DNA from: Chryseobacterium jejuense
Lineage (GTDB): Bacteria > Bacteroidota > Bacteroidia > Flavobacteriales > Weeksellaceae
Length of the DNA stretch: 64,000 nt
Direction of reading: 5' to 3'
NCBI RefSeq assembly: GCF_900100075.1
Contig: NZ_FNEG01000007.1
Span: forward strand, 124,001 to 188,000
Shown in pieces: positions 34,618-42,782 of the stretch. The notes beneath the pieces are model-generated. The model saw nothing but the letters and a program-made list of their open reading frames with translations, was not told the DNA's origin and did not search any database. Position numbers and translations under genes: made by a program. Numbering within the stretch: the first letter of the stretch is position 1; each line of letters opens with the position of its first letter.

Positions 34618-35377
34618 TTTTAGCTTCGTTTACAAAGATTTGAGAATTTTCTAATCTGGTTTTCAAGAATTGAAAATAAATTTCACGGATCTCATCAGGT
34701 GTTTCATCCGCATCATTCCAATGCAACCAATCTTCAGGAATAGCATTGACAATATCTCTGAAAAGCGTTTCATTCAGTATTTCATGAGCAAACTTATCTG
34801 CTTCATCAAGCTTATTGGCTTTAGGAAGAAGAACATGGTCTTTCACGTATTTGAACGGAGTTTTGGCTGCAGCATCAAAATTTTGCCATGAGTGGTGGAA
34901 ATAGAATGAAGCTCCATTATCAATGATCCAAAGTTCTTTATGCCACATCAGCATATTCGTATTCTTAAAGGTACGGTCAATATTGGTGATGAAAGCATCC
35001 AACCATACAATTTTTGAAGCCAGAAGCGGATCAACACTCACTCCGGGATCATAGGTGATGGAACCGGACAGATAGTGCAAGCCGAGATTCAAACCCTCAG
35101 AATACTTTAATAAATCCTGTATTTCCTCATCTGCTTCCGTTCTTCCAAAGTCTGCATCAAGATTAATAAAAACCAGCTCAGGAATCTTTAATCCTAAAGC
35201 TTCTGTAATCTTTCCTCCTAAAAACTCAGAGATCAGCATCTTAACTCCATGACCTGCGCCACGGAATTTTAAGACATATTTAAAATCATCATCAGCTTCT
35301 GCCAGAGCAGGAAGTGAACCTCCCTCTCTCAATGGCAGAATGTAACGCATCACAGTTACCGTTCTTAAATTCTGCAT
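34604..35377 (-). CDS. HipA-like kinase domain protein
   Basis: A 257-residue protein with only the catalytic core of HipA-type kinases, far shorter than HipA (about 440). Visible elements are the nucleotide-binding start YVLKFRGAGHGVKMLISEFLGG, catalytic Asp134 in TNIDR (NxDR), Asn139/Asn141 in FKNTNML and the metal-binding Asp153 in IIDNGASF. The usual HipA NxDRHxxN has Thr instead of His. There is no HipB partner; the coupled DUF3037 gene takes that position. Target and role unknown. Confidence 0.83.
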   Translation of the reverse strand: MQNLRTVTVMRYILPLREGGSLPALAEADDDFKYVLKFRGAGHGVKMLISEFLGGKITEALGLKIPELVFINLDADFGRTEADEEIQDLLKYSEGLNLGLHYLSGSITYDPGVSVDPLLASKIVWLDAFITNIDRTFKNTNMLMWHKELWIIDNGASFYFHHSWQNFDAAAKTPFKYVKDHVLLPKANKLDEADKFAHEILNETLFRDIVNAIPEDWLHWNDADETPDEIREIYFQFLKTRLENSQIFVNEAKNARG

Positions 35378-35392
35378 GAAGCAAAAATAAGG

Positions 35393-36646
35393 TTATTTTT
35401 TTATAATTTTTTTAATGAATTCTTTTTCTCCTATTTTATACTTTAAAAAATAAACTCCCACAGATAAATGATGGAGCTGTATCGTATAACCGGAATTGGT
35501 CTTATTCATTTGATAAGATATTACCCTTCCACTGGCATCGGTAAGTGAGAGAATCTCTGTTTTCTTTTTGGTGATAATGTTAATGTCGTTCTGTGTAGGG
35601 TTAGGGTAGATCTGAGCCGGATCTTCAATATCTAAGTCCTTAGTTCCCAAATTGCCAACCGTTACATGTTTTGTTTTTGTAGTATTTGAGTTGCATGAAT
35701 TACTGGTTAGTTTTACCAGATAATTTCCAGGAGCATTGTAAGTATGTTCAGGATTTTCCAGTGTGGAAGTTGTACCATCTCCGAAATCCCATCCATAAGT
35801 GGTAGCGTTTTTGGTTTTATTAGTGAACTTAATGGTATGGGTACTGGTAGCCTGATAGGTAAACCTGCTGTGTACATCATTGGAAGGGATATTCCAGGTA
35901 TCCATTGAATCATAGACAATCGTTTTTACCATATTTTTAATGAACTGTGCCTGTCCTGGGATCAGAGTTCCGTTGTAGGGAGCAAGCGTAGGATCTTTCT
36001 TAAATATTACCGTGTAGAAGGTATAAGCTGCGACCATTGAACCAATATAACTAGGGTGTGATTCATCTAAATTATAAAGCTCCAAAGCTGGATCTAGTTC
36101 TCTTATCGCTCTCCAGACTTTACCAACAGGAGAAAGTATCGCTTCATTGTCCATTGCCATTTCTATATAATGTTTAGAAATCAGATCATCCATTCCTTCA
36201 TAGGTGCAAACAGAAGGCTGTACAGAGCAACGTGAAGCATCTCCGTTTTTACGGCCCCAGGTCATGTAGAAAATAACATTGCCACAGCCATTGGTATTCT
36301 TCACAAAGTCAGAAAGCTGAGCAGCATAAGGATATACCTGAGTTTGAACCTGCTGATCTGTAAGAGAAGGAAGTTGGCTCTGTTCCTGTAATACTACATA
36401 ATCCCAGTTTCCTTGCATAAGGGTAGCAATAGTAGTACTGTTTATATGTTGTTGAAGAGTAGACCCTCCCGGAGTCTGGCTTTGGTGTTCCAGAATATCC
36501 CCTGTAGATTGGGCTATATCTTGAACCAAAATTGGTAAGTCATTAAAATAGGTATAACTGTTCCCAATAAAGAATACTTTTTTGGTGATCTGGCTAAAGG
36601 CAGCAGAAAAGACAATTAAAAATAAAAAGAGTAGAGTTTTTTTCAT
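35393..36646 (-). CDS. Secreted DUF4886/SGNH-like protein with PKD and T9SS domains
   Basis: Multi-domain secreted protein of 417 residues. The ATG (MKKTLLFLFLIVFSAAFSQ) is chosen over an in-frame TTG 9 nt upstream. After the signal peptide, an SGNH-hydrolase-like DUF4886 domain (FFIGNSYTYFNDLP, WDYVVLQEQSQ, DESHPSYIGS with the late Asp/His) covers about 20-235. A PKD domain (YGWDFGDGTTSTLENPEHTY) follows near 280. The last 75 residues are a type IX secretion sorting domain (IYPNPTQNDINI ... GVYFLKYKIGEKEFIKKIIKK). The cargo is likely cell-surface attached. Confidence 0.9.
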   Translation of the reverse strand: MKKTLLFLFLIVFSAAFSQITKKVFFIGNSYTYFNDLPILVQDIAQSTGDILEHQSQTPGGSTLQQHINSTTIATLMQGNWDYVVLQEQSQLPSLTDQQVQTQVYPYAAQLSDFVKNTNGCGNVIFYMTWGRKNGDASRCSVQPSVCTYEGMDDLISKHYIEMAMDNEAILSPVGKVWRAIRELDPALELYNLDESHPSYIGSMVAAYTFYTVIFKKDPTLAPYNGTLIPGQAQFIKNMVKTIVYDSMDTWNIPSNDVHSRFTYQATSTHTIKFTNKTKNATTYGWDFGDGTTSTLENPEHTYNAPGNYLVKLTSNSCNSNTTKTKHVTVGNLGTKDLDIEDPAQIYPNPTQNDINIITKKKTEILSLTDASGRVISYQMNKTNSGYTIQLHHLSVGVYFLKYKIGEKEFIKKIIKK

Positions 36647-36707
36647 AAATTTCAATTAAAATTAGGATACTAAATATAAAGAATATTGAATAAAAGCCAA
36701 TTATTTT

Positions 36708-37550
36708 ATGAATTTGATTAGTGAAAAGAATATTTATTTAGAAAATAAAGAAACAAAAGGTTTTCTTGCTGATGCTTTTTACAATGACACTCAAAAAAAA
36801 CTGCCTTTGGTTATCTTTGTTCATGGCTATAAAGGTTATAAAGATTGGGGTGCATGGGATTTAATGGCCCAAAAGTTTGCTGAAGCCGGTTTTTTTTTCG
36901 TGAAGTTTAATTTTTCTCACAACGGAACAACGGAAGATGATCCTCATCATTTTGCTGATCTTGAGGCTTTCGGAAATAACAATTATTCCAAAGAATTATC
37001 TGATCTTGGTGTGGTGATTGATCATTTTATTCAGAATCCGCACGTCGATCAGGATAAGATAGTTCTAATTGGTCATAGCAGAGGAGGAGGAATTTCCATT
37101 GTGAAAACTTTTGAGGATGAAAGAATCAACGGATTGATTACGCTGGCCAGTGTAGATACGCTGGATCGCTTTCCAACAGGTGACTTTTTTGAAAATTGGA
37201 AAAAGGAAGGTATTTACTATGCTTTAAATGGACGTACCAAACAGGAAATGCCCCATTACTACCAGTTTTATGAAGATTATGAAAAGAATATACATCGTTT
37301 TGATGTAGAACGAGCTGCAGAAATGGCTAAAGCTTATATGCTGATTATTCATGGGACGGAGGATGAAGCTGTAGAGGTAAAACATGCAGAACATCTTCAT
37401 ATCCTGAATCCGAATTCAGAGCTTTTCCTTATTGAAGGCGGAAATCACACCTTTGGAGCAAAAGAACCTTGGGGTGATTCCAATTTGCCAAATGATCTGA
37501 ACAGAGTAATAGAAAAAAGCATTGATTTTTTAGTTAAAAATCTAAAATAG
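36708..37550 (+). CDS. Alpha/beta hydrolase
   Basis: Cytoplasmic (no signal peptide) serine hydrolase of 280 residues. HGYKGYKDWG forms the oxyanion region, nucleophile Ser124 lies in GHSRGGG, the acid in HGTEDEAV and the His in EGGNHTFG. It resembles dienelactone-hydrolase/acyl-peptidase-like proteins, but the substrate cannot be assigned. It is divergent from the T9SS gene. Confidence 0.88.
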   Translation: MNLISEKNIYLENKETKGFLADAFYNDTQKKLPLVIFVHGYKGYKDWGAWDLMAQKFAEAGFFFVKFNFSHNGTTEDDPHHFADLEAFGNNNYSKELSDLGVVIDHFIQNPHVDQDKIVLIGHSRGGGISIVKTFEDERINGLITLASVDTLDRFPTGDFFENWKKEGIYYALNGRTKQEMPHYYQFYEDYEKNIHRFDVERAAEMAKAYMLIIHGTEDEAVEVKHAEHLHILNPNSELFLIEGGNHTFGAKEPWGDSNLPNDLNRVIEKSIDFLVKNLK

Positions 37551-37643
37551 AAGCCTCCGGAGGCTTTGAAACAAAGTAGAAAATTTAAAATAAAATGGTT
37601 ATAATCACGTTATAGCAGATTAACCACTATACTAAATATTATT

Positions 37644-38156
37644 ATGAAAAAAGTTATTACGAGCGCAGTAGTGCTGATGATGTTAGGAACTGTTGTTTCC
37701 TGTAAAAAAGATGCTAACACTCAATCTTCTGTAAGTACAGATACGCTGGCTACCGTTCTGCCAAAAGACTCTACTGTAGCTCCAAAGACGGATTCAGTGA
37801 AAGCTGTAGCTTCAACAGTGGCTACTCTTGAAATCATCACCAAAAATGATGAAAAGTATCCTCATGATATCAAATTATTTGAAGATAAAAGCTTTGCAGA
37901 AAGAGTGAAAAAACTCGTTGGAAAAGAATATGATGTGATGCTCAAAAACTTTAATGTGGAGGGGCCTATTGTATCTGATAATGGGATTTATAAACTTCAT
38001 GGATGTAAACAACATGATTGCCCGGGATATGCAACGTACATTTATTATGACTCTAAAAATGATAATCTGAATGTTTCCATTGATAAAGACGGTAAAATAA
38101 CGGATTTTGCAGAAAAAGGAAAAATCACAGTGTCAGAGGCTCTGAAAACAAAATAA
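37644..38156 (+). CDS. Ivy-like lipoprotein, putative lysozyme inhibitor
   Basis: Lipoprotein of 170 residues with lipobox Cys20 (MKKVITSAVVLMMLGTVVS then C) and a Ser/Thr/Pro-rich linker to about 60. The folded domain (about 75-165) has the Ivy layout: FAERVKKLVGKEYDVML, then the loop GCKQHDC (Cys121-Cys126, His124), then YATYIYYDSKNDNLNVSI. In known Ivy proteins a disulphide-closed CKPHDC loop plugs the lysozyme active site; here Pro is Gln. By analogy it would protect peptidoglycan from C-type lysozyme at the cell surface or in the periplasm. The assignment rests on motif and layout only. Confidence 0.68.
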   Translation: MKKVITSAVVLMMLGTVVSCKKDANTQSSVSTDTLATVLPKDSTVAPKTDSVKAVASTVATLEIITKNDEKYPHDIKLFEDKSFAERVKKLVGKEYDVMLKNFNVEGPIVSDNGIYKLHGCKQHDCPGYATYIYYDSKNDNLNVSIDKDGKITDFAEKGKITVSEALKTK

Positions 38157-38181
38157 AACATTTTAGATTATTATAAAATAC

Positions 38182-38210
38182 AAAAGGAGTGAAATTTTCA
38201 CTCCTTTTTT
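38182..38210. terminator. Bidirectional terminator, Ivy-like / flavin reductase
   Basis: AAAAGGAGTGAAA (38182-38194) and TTTCACTCCTTTT (38196-38208) form a 13-bp stem with T residues after it, between convergent genes. Confidence 0.8.
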
Positions 38211-38226
38211 ATTGAATAGATTGAGA

Positions 38227-39048
38227 TTATTTAATTAAAATCTTCCAGGCTTCCTCAATTTTACTTTCTAGCAAGAGTTTTTGAGCATTCTGATGAACAT
38301 TTTCATCTGAATGGTATTCTCCGGAAGGTAGTACTTCAACATTCGCCAGCATTCCCAAGTCGTTTCCTGTAAATACCTGGCTGTATTTGATAGCATCCGG
38401 TAAAAGATCAAAACCAATTCCTTTTGTTACCAAAGGTTTAGGAACCTCAAAAAGACTGCTTTCATTACTTCTGGAATACCAGTTGCTGCCTAAACGAGCT
38501 ACCATATCCAGTTTTTGCTGGTCTAAATTTCCAGTTTCATTCAAATATTCTTCACGGATATGGATTTTCTGAACTTCACAAATCACAAGATTTCCCGCTC
38601 CACCTTGGTCTCCTAAAGATTTTACCTCTAAAACTTTACATTCAAAGTTTACGGGGCATTCTTCAATCAGTTTAGGCTTCACAAGATCGGCATCTTTCAT
38701 GGTAAGACCAGACTTTACAAACTCATTGACACCTGTTTCATATTCTGTAGAAGCTAAAGAAATCTGCTGTACAATTGGAAAATTTACAGTTCCAATAACA
38801 ACCTCAGGAACTTCCAATACATTTTCAAGGGTATGTTTCGTGGTATTATCACGCACTCTCCTTGATGGTGAGAAGATCAGAATGGGAGGAACCGTACTGA
38901 ACATATTGAAAAAACTGAATGGAGATAAGTTATGATTACCGTCTTTATCCACCGTAGAAGCCAATGCAATAGGACGTGGTGAAACGGCAGTCTGCATAAT
39001 GGTTTGAAGTTGTACGGAGGTTAGCTCGGAAGGTATTACTGTTTTCAT
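38227..39048 (-). CDS. Flavin reductase-like FMN-binding protein
   Basis: Cytoplasmic FMN-binding split-barrel protein of 273 residues. The start SPRPIALASTVDKDGNHNLSPFSFFNMFSTVPPILIFSPS (two pieces near 27-66) is typical of the DIM6/NTAB flavin reductase family. It has a C-terminal extension of about 70 residues. Close to fahA in the tyrosine-catabolism region, but separated from it by the GxxExxY gene. Its electron acceptor and role in that pathway are unknown. Confidence 0.85.
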   Translation of the reverse strand: MKTVIPSELTSVQLQTIMQTAVSPRPIALASTVDKDGNHNLSPFSFFNMFSTVPPILIFSPSRRVRDNTTKHTLENVLEVPEVVIGTVNFPIVQQISLASTEYETGVNEFVKSGLTMKDADLVKPKLIEECPVNFECKVLEVKSLGDQGGAGNLVICEVQKIHIREEYLNETGNLDQQKLDMVARLGSNWYSRSNESSLFEVPKPLVTKGIGFDLLPDAIKYSQVFTGNDLGMLANVEVLPSGEYHSDENVHQNAQKLLLESKIEEAWKILIK

Positions 39049-39070
39049 ATTTTATAGTTACAAAATTATA

Positions 39071-39091
39071 TAACCACAAAAGTCACAAAAG
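39071..39091 (+). repeat. Left 21-bp inverted repeat around the GxxExxY gene
   Basis: Starts TAACCACAAAAGTCACAAAA and ends in G at 39091. It is the perfect reverse complement of 39537-39557. It lies 32 bp after the stop codon of the GxxExxY gene and 23 bp from the flavin reductase start codon. Confidence 0.95.
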
Positions 39092-39123
39092 TTTTTTAAG
39101 TAAATATTATTAATCTTTAAAGC

Positions 39124-39531
39124 TCAAAAAAGCATGTCGTAATATTTGTTGACAAAAGTTTCCTGTCCGTCATGATAAAGATTTTTTACATTAAAATTCA
39201 CCAGGATGCCTTTAGGTTTCTTCATTAAGTTGATATAGTTTAAAAGTTGAGCCCGGTGAATATCATTTAATTGAACGACTGATTTCAGTTCAATGACAAT
39301 TAAATCTTCCACTAAAAAATCGCAAAAGAAATCACATTCAATTTCTTTTCCTTTATAATTTACAGGAACTTTCAACTCAGATTTAAAATTAATATTTCTT
39401 AATTTGAATTCTTCTTCCAAGCATTTATGGTATACACTTTCTAATAAACCGGCGCCCAGAATTTTGTGAACTTCTATGCAGGCGCCGTTTATCTTATAGG
39501 TCAAATCAGTTAAATATGACTGTGTAACCAT
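39124..39531 (-). CDS. GxxExxY-family protein inside a 21-bp inverted repeat
   Basis: Protein of 135 residues with the family signature G28-L-L-E31-S-V-Y34. Further conserved residues, Asp71 in CDFFCDFLV and Glu81-Leu-Lys83 in VIELKSV, are spaced like the D-(D/E)xK core of PD-(D/E)XK nucleases. Family function is not established. The gene is bracketed by perfect 21-bp inverted repeats at 39071-39091 and 39537-39557, the right one only 5 bp before its ATG, and it interrupts the tyrosine-catabolism region. No clear target-site duplication is seen. See finding. Confidence 0.9.
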   Translation of the reverse strand: MVTQSYLTDLTYKINGACIEVHKILGAGLLESVYHKCLEEEFKLRNINFKSELKVPVNYKGKEIECDFFCDFLVEDLIVIELKSVVQLNDIHRAQLLNYINLMKKPKGILVNFNVKNLYHDGQETFVNKYYDMLF

Positions 39532-39536
39532 AAATT

Positions 39537-39557
39537 CTTTTGTGACTTTTGTGGTTA
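39537..39557 (-). repeat. Right 21-bp inverted repeat around the GxxExxY gene
   Basis: CTTTTGTGACTTTTGTGGTT plus a final A, the perfect reverse complement of 39071-39091. It lies in the promoter position of the GxxExxY gene and 11 bp before the fahA stop codon. Confidence 0.95.
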
Positions 39558-39567
39558 AATCTTATTT

Positions 39568-40815
39568 TTAAAGTGTTGGGATAATTTTACCGGAAACTTC
39601 ACCGAAACCTACTCTCACCCCATCTTTTTCAGCCCAAGCTTTCATGGTAACCGTATCATTATCTTCAATGAATTTTCTTTCTTCACCGTTACTTAATGAT
39701 AAAGGATTTTGACCTCTCCATGTTAATTCCATCATAGAACCGAAAGACTTAGGATCACTTCCTGAGATCGTTCCGCTTGCATACATATCACCCACTTCCA
39801 TGTTGCATCCGTTGATGGTATGATGTGCTAATTGCTGTGCCATGTTCCAGTACATGTATTTGTAGTTGCTTTCACAGACTAGGTTTTGCTCTCCGTTTTC
39901 AGGTTGGATATATACTTCAAGGTTAATATCGTAGTTTTTGTCACCTTCAAATTTTAAATACTCCAAAACCTCAGGATCCTGTGTAGGGGAAGAAGTTCTG
40001 AATGGTTCTAAAGCTTCAAGAGTAACTACCCATGGAGAAATAGACGAACCGAAGTTTTTCGCAAGGAAAGGCCCAAGCGGAGCATATTCCCAAGCTTGAA
40101 TATCTCTTGCAGACCAGTCGTTGAAGACAACCATTCCGAAGATCGCATCTTCAGCATCTTTAGTAGAAATACTTTCTCCCATCTCTGTATTTTTGTTGAT
40201 GATGAAAGCCATTTCCAATTCAAAATCTAATTGCTTGCAAGGCCCGAAAACTGGTTTGTCTGCATCAGCAGGTTTCATCTGACCTTTTGGACGGTTGATT
40301 TCCGTTTCTGAAACAACGATAGAAGAAGCTCTTCCGTGGTAACCTACCGGTAAATGCTTCCAGTTAGGTAATAAAGCATTAGCTGGGTCACGCAACATCT
40401 TTCCTACATTGGTAGCGTGTTCAATGCTGCTATAGAAGTCTGTATAATTCGGAATGTGAACCGGCATCATCATTTTTACCTTATCAAGGTCATAAAATGC
40501 GTCTTCAATAGTTTTTTGGTCTTTTGACAATGCAGAACCTTCCTGTAATAAGGTTTGGATTTTGGTACGAACCGCGTTGGTAACTGGTTTACCTAGTTCG
40601 ATAAATTCATTGATTGTATAGGCTTCAAACACATTGTCGTCCAATCCTTCAATGTCTTCGAAATAACCAAGGTCATAAAGGGTTGCAAGATCAATAACCT
40701 GATCTCCGATTCTTGTGCAGCATCCGATATATTCTTTGTTGAATACTGCCACTCCGAAAGGAATATTGTGTATAGAAAAATCCGAGTTTGAGGAATAGTC
40801 TACAAATGATTTCAT
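39568..40815 (-). CDS. fahA: Fumarylacetoacetase
   Basis: Last enzyme of tyrosine degradation: splits fumarylacetoacetate into fumarate and acetoacetate in the cytoplasm. The 415-residue protein has the N-terminal beta domain and the FAH catalytic core with DFYSSIEHATNVGKMLRDPANALLPNWKHLPVGYHGRASSIVV (three pieces near 120-165), metal-binding FELEMAFII, VFNDWSARDIQAWEYAPLGPFL and GTISGSDPKSFGSMMELTW. Length fits the FAH family. Same direction as hpd and hmgA. Confidence 0.96.
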   Translation of the reverse strand: MKSFVDYSSNSDFSIHNIPFGVAVFNKEYIGCCTRIGDQVIDLATLYDLGYFEDIEGLDDNVFEAYTINEFIELGKPVTNAVRTKIQTLLQEGSALSKDQKTIEDAFYDLDKVKMMMPVHIPNYTDFYSSIEHATNVGKMLRDPANALLPNWKHLPVGYHGRASSIVVSETEINRPKGQMKPADADKPVFGPCKQLDFELEMAFIINKNTEMGESISTKDAEDAIFGMVVFNDWSARDIQAWEYAPLGPFLAKNFGSSISPWVVTLEALEPFRTSSPTQDPEVLEYLKFEGDKNYDINLEVYIQPENGEQNLVCESNYKYMYWNMAQQLAHHTINGCNMEVGDMYASGTISGSDPKSFGSMMELTWRGQNPLSLSNGEERKFIEDNDTVTMKAWAEKDGVRVGFGEVSGKIIPTL

Positions 40816-40872
40816 AAGTTTAGATTTTAGTTAGATTAAAATATCATCCTGAGAAACTTTCCCCTAAGATGT

Positions 40873-41334
40873 TTATTTTGCCTTTTTTGAGTAAGAAGCT
40901 TCATCAATCCATCGGGCTCTGGTATTAATATCGATGAGGTAGAGAATATTGTCCTGTTGGGTAAGCAATAGTGTTTTTGTGACAGGCATAGGGATTTTTT
41001 TACCTTCAAGTACATCTGCCCGTAAGGAAATGATGTTCTTTTTTCTGATAATATCACCTGTAAAAACATTGGAACTGCTTTCTCCGGTAGCTTTATCATC
41101 AAAAACCTCCACATAGGTTGCATTGTTCCCTTTGATAACAATAAAATCTCTTTCCGTATGGTCTGCTTCATCTTTAATGAAAACAAACTTTTTGTTGTCA
41201 ATATCTACCTTTTCAAGATTCTGATTGATCCCTTTTCTTGCTTCAAGTCGGTCTAGAATTGCATTCAGCGATCCGTATTGTGCTTTCACACCTAAGGTTC
41301 CAAAGAATAAAATTCCAATTAAAAGTTTTCTCAT
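40873..41334 (-). CDS. Hypothetical exported protein
   Basis: I do not recognise a family. The 153-residue protein has a signal peptide (MRKLLIGILFFGTLGVKAQ) and a beta-rich body with short helical start (LNAILDRLEARKGINQNLEKVDIDNKKFVFIKDE, two pieces). No cysteines remain in the mature part. It sits between hpd and fahA on the same strand, so it is likely expressed with tyrosine-catabolism genes, although a terminator separates it from hpd. Confidence 0.72.
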   Translation of the reverse strand: MRKLLIGILFFGTLGVKAQYGSLNAILDRLEARKGINQNLEKVDIDNKKFVFIKDEADHTERDFIVIKGNNATYVEVFDDKATGESSSNVFTGDIIRKKNIISLRADVLEGKKIPMPVTKTLLLTQQDNILYLIDINTRARWIDEASYSKKAK

Positions 41335-41353
41335 TATGCTGTGTTTTATAAAA

Positions 41354-41388
41354 AAGTTTTGTCAGAACCTTGCATCCTGACAAAACTT
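41354..41388 (-). terminator. Terminator of hpd
   Basis: AAGTTTTGTCAG (41354-41365) pairs with CTGACAAAACTT (41377-41388). On the minus strand the stem is followed by TTTTTTATAAAA, 20 bp after the hpd stop codon. Confidence 0.75.
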
Positions 41389-41407
41389 AGTATTTTTGGT
41401 TGTAAAA

Positions 41408-42538
41408 TTAAAGATTTCCTCTTCTTTCCTGCTCTCTTTCCAATGCTTCGAACAATGCTTTGAAGTTTCCGGCACCAAAACTCTGTGCACCATGTCTTTC
41501 AATAATTTCGAAGAATAGAGTAGGACGGTCTTCTACAGGCTTCGTAAAGATCTGTAACAGATATCCTTCTTCATCATGATCAATAAGTATACCTAAGTCC
41601 TGAAGTTTTTTAAGATCTTCATCAATATGACCTACTCTTTCAGGAACCATGTCGTAATAAGCCTCTGGTGGAGCAGAAAGGAACTCTACACCACGTTTTT
41701 TAAGTTCGGTTACGGTATGGATGATATCTTTTGTTGCTACAGCAATGTGCTGTACACCTTCTCCCTCGTAGAAATCAAGATATTCTTCTACCTGAGATTT
41801 CTTTTTACCTTCTGCAGGCTCGTTGATAGGGAATTTTGCATATCCGTTTCCGTTAGACATTACTTTAGACATCAAAGCAGAATATTCTGTGTTGATCTGC
41901 TTATCATCAAACGAAAGGATGTTTACAAATCCCATTACTTTTTCATACCATTCTACAGTAGGGATCATTCTGTTCCAGTCTACGTTTCCTACGCAGTGGT
42001 CTACATACAATAAACCAGCTTCTTCAGGCTTGTAGTCACTTTCCCATTTCTCATACCCAGGCATGAAAGCTCCGTTGTAATTTGTTCTTTCAATAAACAT
42101 GTGAACTGTTTCTCCGTACGTATAAATTCCGGACATTCTTACTTCACCATGCTCGTCAGTTAAAGTTACTGGCTCTAAATAAGGTTTTCCACCTCTTTTA
42201 GTTGTTTCTTCGAAAGCTGCATACGCGTCATCTACCCAAAGTGCCAAAATTTTTACTCCGTCACCATGTTTTTTTACGTGTTCGCTGATAAGAGAGTCAG
42301 ATTTAAGACCTGTTGTAAGGACCAATCTGATTTTCCCCTGTTGAAGCACATAAGATGCGCGGTCTCTAACTCCTGTTTCAGGACCCGCATATGCTACAGA
42401 CTGAAAACCGAATGCGGTTTTGTAATAATGGGCAGCCTGTTTTGCATTTCCTACATAAAACTCAATATAATCTGTACCGTTAATCGGTAAGAAATTTTCT
42501 GCTTGAGCAATTTTCTCGGCAAATGTAAGTGTTGACAT
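41408..42538 (-). CDS. hpd: 4-Hydroxyphenylpyruvate dioxygenase
   Basis: Fe(II) enzyme converting 4-hydroxyphenylpyruvate to homogentisate. The 376-residue protein has two vicinal-oxygen-chelate domains; the three iron ligands are visible as His181 (YVDHCVGNV), His264 (GVQHIAVAT) and Glu344 (LFFEIIER). The C-terminal helix carries the usual GNFKALFEALEREQ. It starts the tyrosine degradation set that includes hmgA and fahA here. Triple TTAAGT motifs lie about 115-140 bp upstream. Confidence 0.96.
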   Translation of the reverse strand: MSTLTFAEKIAQAENFLPINGTDYIEFYVGNAKQAAHYYKTAFGFQSVAYAGPETGVRDRASYVLQQGKIRLVLTTGLKSDSLISEHVKKHGDGVKILALWVDDAYAAFEETTKRGGKPYLEPVTLTDEHGEVRMSGIYTYGETVHMFIERTNYNGAFMPGYEKWESDYKPEEAGLLYVDHCVGNVDWNRMIPTVEWYEKVMGFVNILSFDDKQINTEYSALMSKVMSNGNGYAKFPINEPAEGKKKSQVEEYLDFYEGEGVQHIAVATKDIIHTVTELKKRGVEFLSAPPEAYYDMVPERVGHIDEDLKKLQDLGILIDHDEEGYLLQIFTKPVEDRPTLFFEIIERHGAQSFGAGNFKALFEALEREQERRGNL

Positions 42539-42652
42539 ATTTTCTCTTTTACTTTTATTTTATTGGTATGCAAATTACAAAATTCTTGGATATAGCGAAA
42601 ATATTACGGCCTATTCATTGAATATATTTAACATAAAGTTCAAGAAGTGTTC

Positions 42653-42679
42653 ACTTAAGTATATTTAAGTTTCTTAAGT
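42653..42679. promoter_or_regulatory. Triple TTAAGT motif upstream of hpd
   Basis: TTAAGT occurs at 42655-42660, 42665-42670 and 42674-42679, one turn of the helix apart, with the first inside the palindrome ACTTAAGT (42653-42660). It could be a regulator binding site for hpd; no regulator is identified. Confidence 0.3.
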
Positions 42680-42741
42680 TTGAAATAAGGTGCTTACATT
42701 TGTATTACAAAAAACAAGTGAGAAAAAAATATTTCGAACAT

Positions 42742-42770
42742 GAAAGCCGCAGAGATTATCTGCGGCTTTC
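42742..42770. terminator. Terminator between the HTH-like gene and hpd
   Basis: GAAAGCCGCAGA (42742-42753) and TCTGCGGCTTTC (42759-42770) form a perfect 12-bp GC-rich stem with a 5-nt loop, 12 bp after the stop of the minus-strand gene at 42783. Confidence 0.85.
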
Positions 42771-42782
42771 TTATTTTAGTTT

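Noticed and set aside
35377..36707. Frames beginning at TTG/GTG upstream of the chosen ATG codons (T9SS protein, recR, TonB receptor, HxlR)
   Set aside because: In each case the ATG gives a proper signal peptide or family N-terminus, and for several genes the promoter box lies between the alternative start and the ATG.
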